Below are positions 1 to 5,040 of a DNA stretch of 5,040 nucleotides, in pieces. Position 1 is the first letter of the stretch, and the number at the start of each line of letters is the position of its first letter. The position numbers and the translations under genes are program-made. The notes beneath the pieces were generated by a model. The model was not told the origin of the DNA. It saw only the letters and a list, made by a program, of their open reading frames with translations, and did not search any database. Source of the DNA: Robiginitomaculum sp. (GTDB lineage Bacteria; Pseudomonadota; Alphaproteobacteria; Caulobacterales; Maricaulaceae); the NCBI GenBank assembly GCA_002733385.1, contig NVVO01000011.1, positions 24,322 to 29,361 on the forward strand. The letters are read 5' to 3'.

Positions 1-401
1 CCAAAATGGGTACACACGCCAATCATCACCAAGTATTGTTTATTCAAGGCCCCTTGCGGGTTGGTAACAAGCCGCGCATCGTCCGTTTCCGGATCCGGTA
101 AATCATTCATTTCAACCGTATCGGCTTCCATGATTTCCTTGGCCGTGCGGTAACGCACAAATACTGGCTTGCCACGATAAAGGACTTTCAATTGTTGCCC
201 TTCTTCGACCTTGGACAAATCAATTTCTATGGAACCGGCGGCCAATGTATCATTTGCCGCCCCCATTTGCGCCACCAAAGGCCAGGCCAATGCTGCCGCC
301 CCCGTAGCCGCAACTGCACCGGTGGCAATATAAATAAAATCACGACGGGTTGGCTCACCGTTTTCATCCAAGTGTGCGTCTAACTGATCTGTTTCAGACA
401 T
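1..401 (-). CDS. petA: Rieske iron-sulfur subunit of cytochrome bc1 (ubiquinol-cytochrome c reductase), N-terminal part
   Basis: This subunit takes an electron from ubiquinol at the Qo site of complex III and passes it to cytochrome c1. The gene runs off the left edge, so only 133 codons are seen. The ATG (399-401) has a clear Shine-Dalgarno GAGAAGGA five bases upstream. Residues 1-18 are acidic and cytoplasmic. Arg19-Arg20-Asp-Phe is a twin-arginine signal, and residues 23-45 form one Ala-rich membrane segment that serves as an uncleaved Tat anchor. The flexible neck follows (about 44-56), then the start of the periplasmic Rieske fold with the family-typical stretch GKPVFVRYRT (78-87). The sequence ends inside the first cluster-binding motif: Cys130 (an iron-cluster ligand position), Thr131, His132 and Phe133. 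Leu is usual at the last position. Cytochrome b and c1 genes would be expected further left, outside the window. The identification is secure from the Tat anchor plus the cluster motif. Confidence 0.95.
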   Translation of the reverse strand, partial: MSETDQLDAHLDENGEPTRRDFIYIATGAVAATGAAALAWPLVAQMGAANDTLAAGSIEIDLSKVEEGQQLKVLYRGKPVFVRYRTAKEIMEADTVEMNDLPDPETDDARLVTNPQGALNKQYLVMIGVCTHF

Positions 402-406
402 GTGTA

Positions 407-414
407 TCCTTCTC
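407..414 (-). promoter_or_regulatory. petA ribosome binding site
   Basis: On the minus strand the bases read GAGAAGGA, five bases before the petA ATG. This is a strong Shine-Dalgarno match and fixes the start codon at 399-401. Confidence 0.8.
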
Positions 415-475
415 ATTTTTAGGATTTCTATACGAGATTAGGTCAAACATAACCATACAGAACTCCCCCTCTTAC

Positions 476-497
476 AAATGTGCGACATTTCGCCGCA
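476..497. promoter_or_regulatory. Inverted repeat in the petA/trmL divergent spacer, possible RegA/PrrA-type redox regulator site
   Basis: Two overlapping dyads are visible. AAATGT-GCG-ACATTT (476-490) is a perfect six-base inverted repeat. TGCGAC-ATTTC-GCCGCA (481-497) is an inverted repeat with one mismatch per arm pair, and it has the GCGRC...GYCGC form described for RegA/PrrA sites, with a five-base spacer. It lies about 80-96 bases upstream of the petA start and about 82-98 bases upstream of the trmL start. RegA is known to activate the petABC operon in Rhodobacter capsulatus, so a site here would make sense. The match is by eye and regulator identity is inferred. No convincing -35/-10 pair was found for either gene in the rest of the 402-578 spacer. 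Confidence 0.35.
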
Positions 498-566
498 AGT
501 TTGCCTTTTCTTATGGGGTTGTTTAAGGGAAGCACAAATGAATATCTACAAGTTTTGCATATTTCC

Positions 567-572
567 GAGAAG
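567..572 (+). promoter_or_regulatory. trmL ribosome binding site
   Basis: GAGAAG lies six bases before the ATG at 579. This decides for the shorter 151-residue protein over the 184-residue version that would begin at 480, whose first 33 residues look unlike any SPOUT extension. Confidence 0.65.
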
Positions 573-578
573 AAAATT

Positions 579-1034
579 ATGAAAATTACCTTATTCCAGC
601 CTGATATAGCCCAAAACCTTGGTGCCGCCATGCGTCTGTGCGCTTGTTTCGGGGTTCCTCTGGCCATAATTGAACCTTGCGGCTTCCCGCTCACCGCCAA
701 AGCCCTGCGCCGCACCGCCATGGACTATGGGGCTACGGTTGATTTGATTCGCCATAAAACATGGTCAGACTTCGCCGACAACGAATCACAACATGGCAAC
801 CGCATTGTCCTGTTGTCGACCAAAGCCGCCGTTCCGATCACGAAATTTAAATTTCGCCCCAATGATACATTATTATTTGGCCGCGAAAGTTCAGGTGTCC
901 CGGGTTACGTCCACGAACATGCGGATGAAAAAATCATCATCCCGTTAAATGGAGATGCCAGATCGTTCAATTTGGTGACCAGCGCAAGCATCGCCCTGTT
1001 CGAAGCTCTGCGACAAACAGGAGGGCTAGAATAA
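579..1034 (+). CDS. trmL: tRNA (cytidine/uridine-34-2'-O)-methyltransferase, TrmL-like SPOUT family
   Basis: TrmL methylates the 2'-OH of the wobble nucleotide (position 34) of tRNA-Leu isoacceptors using S-adenosylmethionine, in the cytoplasm. The product is 151 residues, close to E. coli TrmL (157), and consists of a SPOUT knot domain only, with no added RNA-binding domain. Visible motifs are the N-x-G-x-x-x-R block Asn13/Gly15/Arg19 just after the first strand (ITLFQPDI, 3-10), the IIEPCGFPL loop (30-38), LLFGRESSGVP (98-108, with Glu103) and the knot motif RSFNLVTSASIALFEALRQ (128-146, Ser129 and Asn131), which forms the cofactor pocket. The frame is open upstream to an ATG at 480, but homologues begin at the ITLFQP strand, and the ATG at 579 has a GAGAAG site six bases upstream, so 579 is chosen. 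It is divergent from petA, an arrangement seen in other alphaproteobacteria. A generic SpoU/TrmH-type annotation is the main alternative. Confidence 0.92.
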   Translation: MKITLFQPDIAQNLGAAMRLCACFGVPLAIIEPCGFPLTAKALRRTAMDYGATVDLIRHKTWSDFADNESQHGNRIVLLSTKAAVPITKFKFRPNDTLLFGRESSGVPGYVHEHADEKIIIPLNGDARSFNLVTSASIALFEALRQTGGLE

Positions 1035-1084
1035 ACCCTGGGCCATCTCCAATCTCAAGCCAGAAAAAGAACCGTAAAAACCGC

Positions 1085-1113
1085 GTGACAAACGCAAAAC
1101 CCTGCCCTATAAG
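1085..1113 (+). promoter_or_regulatory. Predicted sigma-70-type promoter for the rimP-nusA-ylxR-infB operon
   Basis: GTGACA (1085-1090, five of six to TTGACA) and TATAAG (1108-1113, five of six to TATAAT) are separated by exactly 17 bases. Transcription would begin near 1119-1121. It is the best promoter match in the window and sits in the spacer after trmL, ahead of rimP. It is called by eye and the start site is not proven. Confidence 0.55.
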
Positions 1114-1152
1114 GCTCCTAATTACATGACGCCCGCACAAAGATGCGCACGG

Positions 1153-1178
1153 CGGCCCTCACAAGGGGCCGTTTTTTT
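1153..1178 (+). terminator. Intrinsic terminator / candidate attenuator between trmL and rimP
   Basis: A seven-base-pair GC-rich stem, CGGCCCT (1153-1159) with GGGGCCG (1165-1171, innermost pair T-G), closes a five-base CACAA loop and is followed directly by seven T (1172-1178). This is a textbook Rho-independent terminator on the plus strand; there is no T run on the other side for the minus strand. It would end readthrough from trmL. However, the best promoter for rimP lies upstream of it and only 47 bases remain before the rimP start, so operon transcription probably has to read through it. That makes it a likely attenuator. A weak competing pairing, CGCC 1130-1133 with GGCG 1151-1154, overlaps the left arm by two bases only. 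Confidence 0.8.
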
Positions 1179-1214
1179 ATTGCCTGAATTTGGGTGTCTA
1201 AGAAATGGTCTTTC

Positions 1215-1219
1215 AGGAG
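1215..1219 (+). promoter_or_regulatory. rimP ribosome binding site (decides GTG start)
   Basis: AGGAG at 1215-1219 lies six bases before a GTG at 1226. The in-frame ATG at 1205 lies upstream of this site and has no Shine-Dalgarno of its own, while the ATG at 1244 is 24 bases downstream, too far. GTG 1226 is therefore the best start. Confidence 0.8.
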
Positions 1220-1225
1220 ATTAAA

Positions 1226-1795
1226 GTGAAGACAAAAACATCTATGGATGAACGTATATTGGCCATTTGCGTGCCTGTGGCCGCAGACATGGGCTATAAT
1301 ATTGTCCGGATCCGTGTCCAGGGCGGCAAGCGTTCCGTGGTACAAATCATGGCCGAACGGCTAAGCGACGGCTTGATGAATGTCAGTGATTGCGCCCAGC
1401 TATCGCGGGCATTGTCCTCAACCTTCGAGGTTGAAGACCCAATTGACAGCGCCTATGTATTGGAAGTGTCCTCACCCGGACTTGACCGACCGCTAACCGA
1501 CCTTAAGCATTTTGAAAAATATGCAGGCGGTTTGGCCAGACTTGAGCTTGACCGTTTCGTGGAAGGTCGCAAACGCTTTCGCGGTATTTTAGCCGGTATT
1601 TCCAAAAACGAAAACGGCGATAATGTTGCCATTGATCTTGACAAAGAAGACGAAACCGCACTCATCCCTTTTGCGTGGATCAGTGAAGCCAAATTACTAA
1701 TTACCGATGATATGATCAAAAAAGGTCAAAAGAACAGCCGCCAAAAAACCAAAAAGATACCCAATAAGACATCACCACCAAAAGGAGACATATAA
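1226..1795 (+). CDS. rimP: Ribosome maturation factor RimP
   Basis: RimP binds the free 30S subunit and helps late assembly around S12 and the central pseudoknot of 16S rRNA. From the GTG at 1226 the protein has 189 residues. The N-terminal alpha/beta domain (about 7-88) contains the MGYNIVRIRV strand (22-31), the DGLMNVSDCAQLSRAL helix region (48-63) and the family signature LEVSSPGLDRPL (79-90). An SH3-like barrel follows (about 93-162). E. coli RimP is 150 residues; the difference here is mainly a Lys-rich tail (about 164-189), which could contact rRNA. The gene is the first cistron of the cluster, and its TAA overlaps the nusA ATG by one base (TAATG), so coupled translation is likely. The identification is secure from the signature and from the nusA neighbour. 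Confidence 0.96.
   Translation: MKTKTSMDERILAICVPVAADMGYNIVRIRVQGGKRSVVQIMAERLSDGLMNVSDCAQLSRALSSTFEVEDPIDSAYVLEVSSPGLDRPLTDLKHFEKYAGGLARLELDRFVEGRKRFRGILAGISKNENGDNVAIDLDKEDETALIPFAWISEAKLLITDDMIKKGQKNSRQKTKKIPNKTSPPKGDI
1782..1788 (+). promoter_or_regulatory. nusA ribosome binding site inside the rimP 3' end
   Basis: AAGGAGA lies six bases before the nusA ATG and within the last codons of rimP. It is strong enough for independent initiation in addition to coupling through the TAATG junction. Confidence 0.75.
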
Positions 1796-3438
1796 TGACA
1801 ACAGCAGGAATTAGCGCCAATAAATTGGAACTTTTACAAATCGCCAGTGCCGTGGCCCAGGAAAAGTCTATCGACAAAGAAATCGTGCTTTCGGCCATTG
1901 AAGAAGCCATTCAAAAAGCGGCGGCCCAACGTTACGGTACCGAAAATGACATTCGCGCCACACTCAACCCTTTGACCGGCGAAATGTCCCTTAAACGGGT
2001 GATTACCGTTGTGGAAGAGGTGGAAAACGCTTCGGCCGAGATCGATCTTGCCTCGGCGCAGTTAGACAATCCGGACGCGGAAATTGGCACGGTTTTTGAA
2101 ACCCCCTTACCGCCCGTAGAATTTGGCCGGGTGCAAAGCCAAATGGCCAAACAAATCATCATGCAAAACATTCGCGAAGCTGAACGGGCTCGCCAATTTG
2201 ACGAATACAAAACCCGGGTCGGCGAGATCGTATCGGGCATCGTTAAACGGGTCGAATACGGCCATATCATACTGGATCTAGGCCGGGCCGAGGGCATTAT
2301 TCGCCGCGAAGAAACCCTGCCGCGTGAAAATGTCAAAAATGGTGACCGTATCCGGGCCTATATCCAAGAAGTGCGCGAAGAACAACGCGGTTCACAAATC
2401 TTCCTGTCGCGCTCCTGTAACGAATTTATGGCGGCCTTGTTCGCCCAAGAAGTGCCAGAAGTTTATGAAGGCATTATCGAAATCGTCGCCGTGGCCCGTG
2501 ATCCCGGTTCTCGCGCCAAAATCGGTGTGCGCACTTCCGACGTTTCCGTCGATCCGGTTGGGGCTTGTGTCGGCATGCGCGGGTCTCGCGTCCAAGCGGT
2601 TGTCAATGAATTGCAAGGCGAACGCATTGATATTATTCCGTGGAATGATGATGCAGCTACCTTTATCGTCAACGCGCTACAGCCTGCCGAAGTCACCAAA
2701 GTCGTCATGGACGAAGACGAAAACCGCATTGAAGTTGTGGTGCCTGACGATCAATTGTCCTTGGCCATTGGCCGGCGCGGGCAAAATGTCCGTCTCGCCT
2801 CACAGCTTTCAGGTTGGGCCATAGATATAATGAACGAGGAACAAGAAAGCGAACGCCGCCAGAAAGAATATAAGGAACGCTCCGAGCTGTTCATGGCGGC
2901 TTTGGATGTGGACGAAATGATCGCGCAAGTTCTAATCTCCGAAAGCTTCACCAATTTGGAAGAAGTCGCCTATGTGGCACCGGAAGAACTATCCTCCATT
3001 GAAGGCTTTGACGCCGACACCGCCACCGAGCTACAAACCCGGGCGCGCGAGTTTTTGGAAAATCTAGCCCAAGAGCAAGACGAAGCCCGCAAAGCGGCCG
3101 GCGTTGAAGATGATGTGTTGACCATTGAAGGTGTAACCCTGCCTATGGCGGTTGCCTTTGGGGAAAACGACATCAAAACCGTGGAAGATGTGGCCGGCAT
3201 GATCCCGGATGATCTGCGCGGTTATAACGAGATGGTAGACGGCGAACGTGTCCACGAAGACGGTATTTTAGAAAGCTTCGGCTTGCCCGCCGACGCCGCC
3301 CAAAACATGATCATGCAAGCCCGCGTCATGGCTGGCTGGATCAAGGCGGAAGATTTGCTGGTCGAAGAGGAAGCCGAAGAAGAAACCACCACTGACGAAA
3401 ATGCCGTGCTGACAGCAGAGGATGTATTTGGATCTTGA
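1795..3438 (+). CDS. nusA: Transcription termination/antitermination protein NusA
   Basis: NusA binds RNA polymerase near the RNA exit channel, promotes pausing and intrinsic termination, and takes part in rRNA and lambda-type antitermination complexes. The 547-residue product shows the full domain order: an N-terminal polymerase-binding domain (about 8-135), an S1 RNA-binding domain (about 141-206, VGEIVSGIVKRVEYGHIILDLG), KH1 (about 225-300, GxxG loop GMRG 260-263 in the block GACVGMRGSRVQ) and KH2 (about 302-346, GxxG loop GRRG 326-329 in LAIGRRGQNVRLASQLSGW). Two C-terminal helix-hairpin-helix/acidic-repeat modules follow: about 376-425 (LEEVAYVAPEELSSIEGF) and about 440-515 (VEDVAGMIPDDL, ILESFGLPADAA). 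A very acidic tail (about 521-547) ends the protein. It is about 50 residues longer than E. coli NusA (495), in line with alphaproteobacterial forms. It overlaps rimP by one base and the next gene by four. NusA autoregulates its operon in E. coli, which bears on the terminator ahead of rimP. Confidence 0.98.
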   Translation: MTTAGISANKLELLQIASAVAQEKSIDKEIVLSAIEEAIQKAAAQRYGTENDIRATLNPLTGEMSLKRVITVVEEVENASAEIDLASAQLDNPDAEIGTVFETPLPPVEFGRVQSQMAKQIIMQNIREAERARQFDEYKTRVGEIVSGIVKRVEYGHIILDLGRAEGIIRREETLPRENVKNGDRIRAYIQEVREEQRGSQIFLSRSCNEFMAALFAQEVPEVYEGIIEIVAVARDPGSRAKIGVRTSDVSVDPVGACVGMRGSRVQAVVNELQGERIDIIPWNDDAATFIVNALQPAEVTKVVMDEDENRIEVVVPDDQLSLAIGRRGQNVRLASQLSGWAIDIMNEEQESERRQKEYKERSELFMAALDVDEMIAQVLISESFTNLEEVAYVAPEELSSIEGFDADTATELQTRAREFLENLAQEQDEARKAAGVEDDVLTIEGVTLPMAVAFGENDIKTVEDVAGMIPDDLRGYNEMVDGERVHEDGILESFGLPADAAQNMIMQARVMAGWIKAEDLLVEEEAEEETTTDENAVLTAEDVFGS

Positions 3439-4229
3439 ACCCGCACACCGACATAAAACCTACACCTGACGACTTGCCATCTGACGACTTGCCAAGGCGC
3501 GGACACGGGCACAAACCGCGCGAGCGCAAGGATATTGCTTCGGGCGAGTTGCGCGATCCGGCAGATATGCTCAGGCTTGCATTTTCTCCTGACGGGCAAG
3601 TTGTCGCGGACATTTACGGCAAATTACCCGGACGCGGTGCCTGGATAGAAGCCAGCCGGCAGGCCGTGAAAAACGCAGCAAAATCCGGTGCCTATGCCAG
3701 AACATTTTCTCGTGCTACCAAACGAAAAGTCATCATAGCTGATGATTTCGCGGACAGGGTCGAAGCCGGGTTGGCCGCACGGGTTCTGGGCATGATCGGC
3801 ATGGCCAAACGGGCCGGATTGCTGGAAAGCGGGTTTGAAAATGTTCGCTCCAGCGCCCGCACCGGAGAGATAGGTGTGCGCATTGAAGCCAGTGACGGCA
3901 AATCCGACGGACGTTCAAAAATCCGGGTCGTGGTCAAGGCGTTGGCCAAAGAACTGGAAACGCCGCCGCCTTTGCTCATCGGGTGTTTTAGCGCCCTTGA
4001 GCTTGGCAAAATCATCGGACGCGATAATATGGTGCATGCTTGCCTGCCTCGTGGTAAAATGGCTACGGCGATAATACACGAAGCCAGGCGCTTGGCCGGG
4101 TTTCGTGAATTGGTACCTTTGGACTGGCCTGACAGAGAATATGAGACCCAGTTTATCACTGAAGTTTCCCCTGATGACAACGGGGATATGGGTGGTGAAA
4201 TTGGTGGTGAAATTGGTGATGGAATTTAG
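3435..4229 (+). CDS. YlxR/RnpM-like RNA-binding protein with C-terminal L7Ae/L30e-like domain
   Basis: YlxR-family proteins are small nucleic-acid-binding proteins encoded between nusA and infB; the Bacillus subtilis member (RnpM) was reported to modulate RNase P. This 264-residue form has a YlxR (DUF448) domain at about 27-108, recognised by GELRDPADMLRLAFSPDG (37-54) and the hallmark LPGRGAW (64-70). An L7Ae/L30e-like fold follows at about 115-225 (LGMIGMAKRAGLLESGFENV; SALELGKIIGRDNMVHACL; HEARRLAGFREL), a fusion usual in alphaproteobacteria. The signature normally reading R-[KT]-C-[IV] is RKDI here, with Asp33 in place of Cys. The N-terminal ~25 residues (DDLPSDDLP repeat) and the last ~20 (GGEIGGEIGDGI) are low-complexity extensions. 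The TTG start overlaps the nusA TGA as TTGA; an AGAGGA lies 12 bases upstream, rather far. TTG codons at 3474 and 3489 are alternative starts that keep both domains. Function in this organism is inferred. Confidence 0.88.
   Translation: MNPHTDIKPTPDDLPSDDLPRRGHGHKPRERKDIASGELRDPADMLRLAFSPDGQVVADIYGKLPGRGAWIEASRQAVKNAAKSGAYARTFSRATKRKVIIADDFADRVEAGLAARVLGMIGMAKRAGLLESGFENVRSSARTGEIGVRIEASDGKSDGRSKIRVVVKALAKELETPPPLLIGCFSALELGKIIGRDNMVHACLPRGKMATAIIHEARRLAGFRELVPLDWPDREYETQFITEVSPDDNGDMGGEIGGEIGDGI
3466..3495 (+). repeat. Two-copy 15-base tandem repeat near the 5' end of the ylxR-like gene
   Basis: CTGACGACTTGCCAT (3466-3480) is followed directly by CTGACGACTTGCCAA (3481-3495), 14 of 15 bases identical. 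The unit is a multiple of three and lengthens the N-terminus in frame (DDLPSDDLP). It lies before the YlxR domain, so copy-number change would be tolerated. Confidence 0.85.
4191..4226 (+). repeat. Three-copy 12-base tandem repeat at the 3' end of the ylxR-like gene
   Basis: GGTGGTGAAATT occurs at 4191-4202 and 4203-4214, followed by GGTGATGGAATT at 4215-4226 (two changes). The repeats encode GGEI-GGEI-GDGI, the last residues before the TAG. They look like recent slippage growth of a non-essential tail. Confidence 0.85.
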
Positions 4230-4328
4230 TTGCATGTGTGCGAAACCCCGTTAGGGTGCGCCCACTTTGGAAAATCCTGAAGGGTGCGGCCTTATGAACC
4301 GCAAATACCCTAGGTAATGAGAGACGTT
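4230..4328 (+). promoter_or_regulatory. 99-base spacer before infB with repeated AGGGTGCG and a 7-codon mini-ORF
   Basis: Unlike the other junctions in the operon, ylxR and infB do not overlap. AGGGTGCG occurs twice (4253-4260 and 4281-4288). A short hairpin ACCC-CGTTA-GGGT lies around the first copy but has no T run, so it is not an intrinsic terminator. An ATG at 4294 with GAAGGG nine bases upstream (4279-4284) opens a seven-codon frame (MNRKYPR) whose TAA (4315-4317) overlaps an ATG at 4317 that is in frame with infB. No strong promoter is visible; TTGGAA 4267-4272 with a TTATGA 19 bases later is a weak candidate. Confidence 0.3.
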
Positions 4329-5040
4329 ATGAGCGATACAGAAAATAATAAACCTGGCCAAAAGCCCAGCCAAAAACCCATGAGGAAACCTATGACGCTT
4401 GGAGCACCGCGCGGCGGTGGCACTGTGCGCCAAAGCTTTTCCCATGGCCGTTCCAAAGCCGTTGTCGTGCAAAAGAAAAAGCGCCGCCTTGTTGGCGCCC
4501 CCGGCGCACCTGGTATGGCAAATGCACCCGCCGCGCCATCTGCGCCAGAGATAAAAGTTGACAATATAGCGCTAGCCGCCAAACGACTTGGTTTGTCCAA
4601 AGAAGAATATGTCAAACGCCAGCAAGCCGTCGGCAAAGCCCAGGCGGAAAAATCCGTGCGCGAGCAAGCCCGCGAAGCAGAGAAAAAAGCCCTTCAGGAG
4701 CGCGACGATGCAGACCGCCGCGCCCTTGTAGCCAAAAAACAAGCCGAGGAAGATGCCCGCAACAAAGCCGAGGCCGAAAAATCGACGGCTGGAACGACAG
4801 CCTCTAAACCTGCTGCCAAAGATGCACCAGCAGAAGTTCAAGACACCCCGGCCCCAACCCCCAAGCAAGAAGCTTCTGCATTGGAGCGGGCCGGTGGGCG
4901 CATTAAAAAACCCAAACCGCAACATCAAAAACCCAGCCGGTCGCGTAAAAATGACCCGACGCGCCGCCGTGGCAAGCTGACAATTGTCAGTGCTTTGGCC
5001 GGCGATGATGAGCGCCAACGTTCCCTCGCCTCCATGCGCC
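4329..5040 (+). CDS. infB: Translation initiation factor IF2, N-terminal part
   Basis: IF2 is the GTPase that places formylmethionyl-tRNA on the 30S subunit and promotes 50S joining. The gene runs off the right edge: 237 codons and one base are seen, all from the variable N-terminal region ahead of the G domain. Recognition rests on GTVRQSFSHGR (31-41) with SKAVVVQKKKRR (42-53), a block typical of alphaproteobacterial IF2, and on TRRRGKLTIVSAL (211-223) followed by GDDERQRSLASMR (225-237). Between them lie a helical region rich in Lys, Ala, Glu and Arg (about 80-152, probably coiled) and an Ala/Pro-rich linker (about 153-187). The ATG at 4329 (MSDTENN) is preferred: GAGAG lies five bases upstream and the N-terminus matches relatives. 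An in-frame ATG at 4317 would add four residues (MRDV). Conserved GTPase motifs would follow beyond the window. Confidence 0.95.
   Translation, partial: MSDTENNKPGQKPSQKPMRKPMTLGAPRGGGTVRQSFSHGRSKAVVVQKKKRRLVGAPGAPGMANAPAAPSAPEIKVDNIALAAKRLGLSKEEYVKRQQAVGKAQAEKSVREQAREAEKKALQERDDADRRALVAKKQAEEDARNKAEAEKSTAGTTASKPAAKDAPAEVQDTPAPTPKQEASALERAGGRIKKPKPQHQKPSRSRKNDPTRRRGKLTIVSALAGDDERQRSLASMR

Larger units (their letters stand above)
1126..1224 (+). other. Possible 32-codon leader ORF through the attenuator
   Basis: An ATG at 1126, only about five to seven bases from the predicted transcription start, opens a 32-codon frame (begins MTPAQRCARR, ends NGLSGD). It runs through the terminator hairpin and the rimP Shine-Dalgarno and stops with TAA at 1222-1224, one base before the rimP GTG. 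It has no good Shine-Dalgarno of its own, so it would be translated as a nearly leaderless message, if at all. If translated, ribosomes would melt the terminator stem and feed into rimP. The peptide resembles nothing I recognise and the frame could be chance. Confidence 0.2.

Noticed and set aside
480..578. Upstream extension of trmL to the ATG at 480 (33 extra residues)
   Set aside because: The family begins at the ITLFQP strand, the ATG at 579 has its own ribosome binding site, and the extension crosses the regulatory dyad region without resembling any domain.
1035..1204. A tRNA gene ahead of rimP, as in the enterobacterial metY-rimP operon
   Set aside because: No cloverleaf, T-loop GTTCRANYC sequence or CCA end could be found in this spacer.
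1205..1225. ATG at 1205 as the rimP start
   Set aside because: It has no Shine-Dalgarno and lies before the strong AGGAG at 1215-1219, which points to GTG 1226.
1932..2336. 134-codon minus-strand frame inside nusA
   Set aside because: It is fully antisense to the S1 and N-terminal coding region of nusA, is Ser/Arg-rich, has no recognisable domain and no ribosome binding site; it is a codon-bias shadow.
2324..2824. 166-codon plus-strand frame overlapping nusA
   Set aside because: It lies entirely inside the S1-KH coding region of nusA in another frame and its translation resembles no family.
3692..4180. 162-codon minus-strand frame opposite the ylxR-like gene
   Set aside because: It is antisense to a clear YlxR/L7Ae coding region, with no domain and no start signal.
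4240..4265. Terminator between the ylxR-like gene and infB
   Set aside because: The hairpin stem is only four base pairs and no T run follows.
4572..5018. 148-codon Phe/Gly-rich minus-strand frame opposite infB
   Set aside because: The apparent hydrophobic, membrane-like character comes from reading Lys/Ala-rich codons of infB (AAA, GCC) in reverse complement; infB is well supported on the plus strand.

Overview
This is a housekeeping segment of an alphaproteobacterial chromosome with roughly balanced base composition. Three things point to Alphaproteobacteria: the divergent petA / trmL pair, the alphaproteobacterial style of NusA and IF2 (IF2 carries the GTVRQSFSHGR block near its N-terminus), and a YlxR protein fused to an L7Ae/L30e-like domain. 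The order or genus cannot be fixed from the sequence alone.

Layout. The minus strand from 401 to the left edge holds the first 133 codons of petA, the Rieske iron-sulfur subunit of the cytochrome bc1 complex. A 177-base divergent spacer (402-578) holds good ribosome binding sites for both flanking genes and an inverted repeat resembling a RegA/PrrA-type redox regulator site. trmL (579-1034, plus) encodes a SPOUT tRNA wobble 2'-O-methyltransferase. After a 191-base spacer comes the rimP-nusA-ylxR-infB cluster (1226 to the right edge, plus): rimP (GTG start), nusA (start overlaps the rimP stop by one base), a ylxR/rnpM-like gene (TTG start overlapping the nusA stop by four bases), a 99-base gap, and the first 237 codons of infB.

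How the genes work together. RimP matures the 30S subunit, NusA controls pausing, termination and antitermination, the YlxR-like protein is a probable RNA-binding factor, and IF2 delivers initiator tRNA to the 30S subunit. The one-base and four-base overlaps imply a single mRNA with translational coupling. TrmL is a separate tRNA-modifying gene, and petA belongs to respiration.

No mobile element, CRISPR array, RNA gene or unknown gene system is visible. The most interesting points are in the control regions and in details of individual proteins. A strong promoter-like sequence is followed about 60 bases later by an intrinsic terminator, both ahead of rimP, which is the layout of a transcription attenuator. 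A possible 32-codon leader ORF runs through that terminator and stops one base before the rimP start. Other points are the redox-type site between petA and trmL, a Phe in the first Rieske cluster motif where Leu is usual, loss of the usual Cys in the YlxR signature, and short in-frame tandem repeats at both ends of the ylxR gene.
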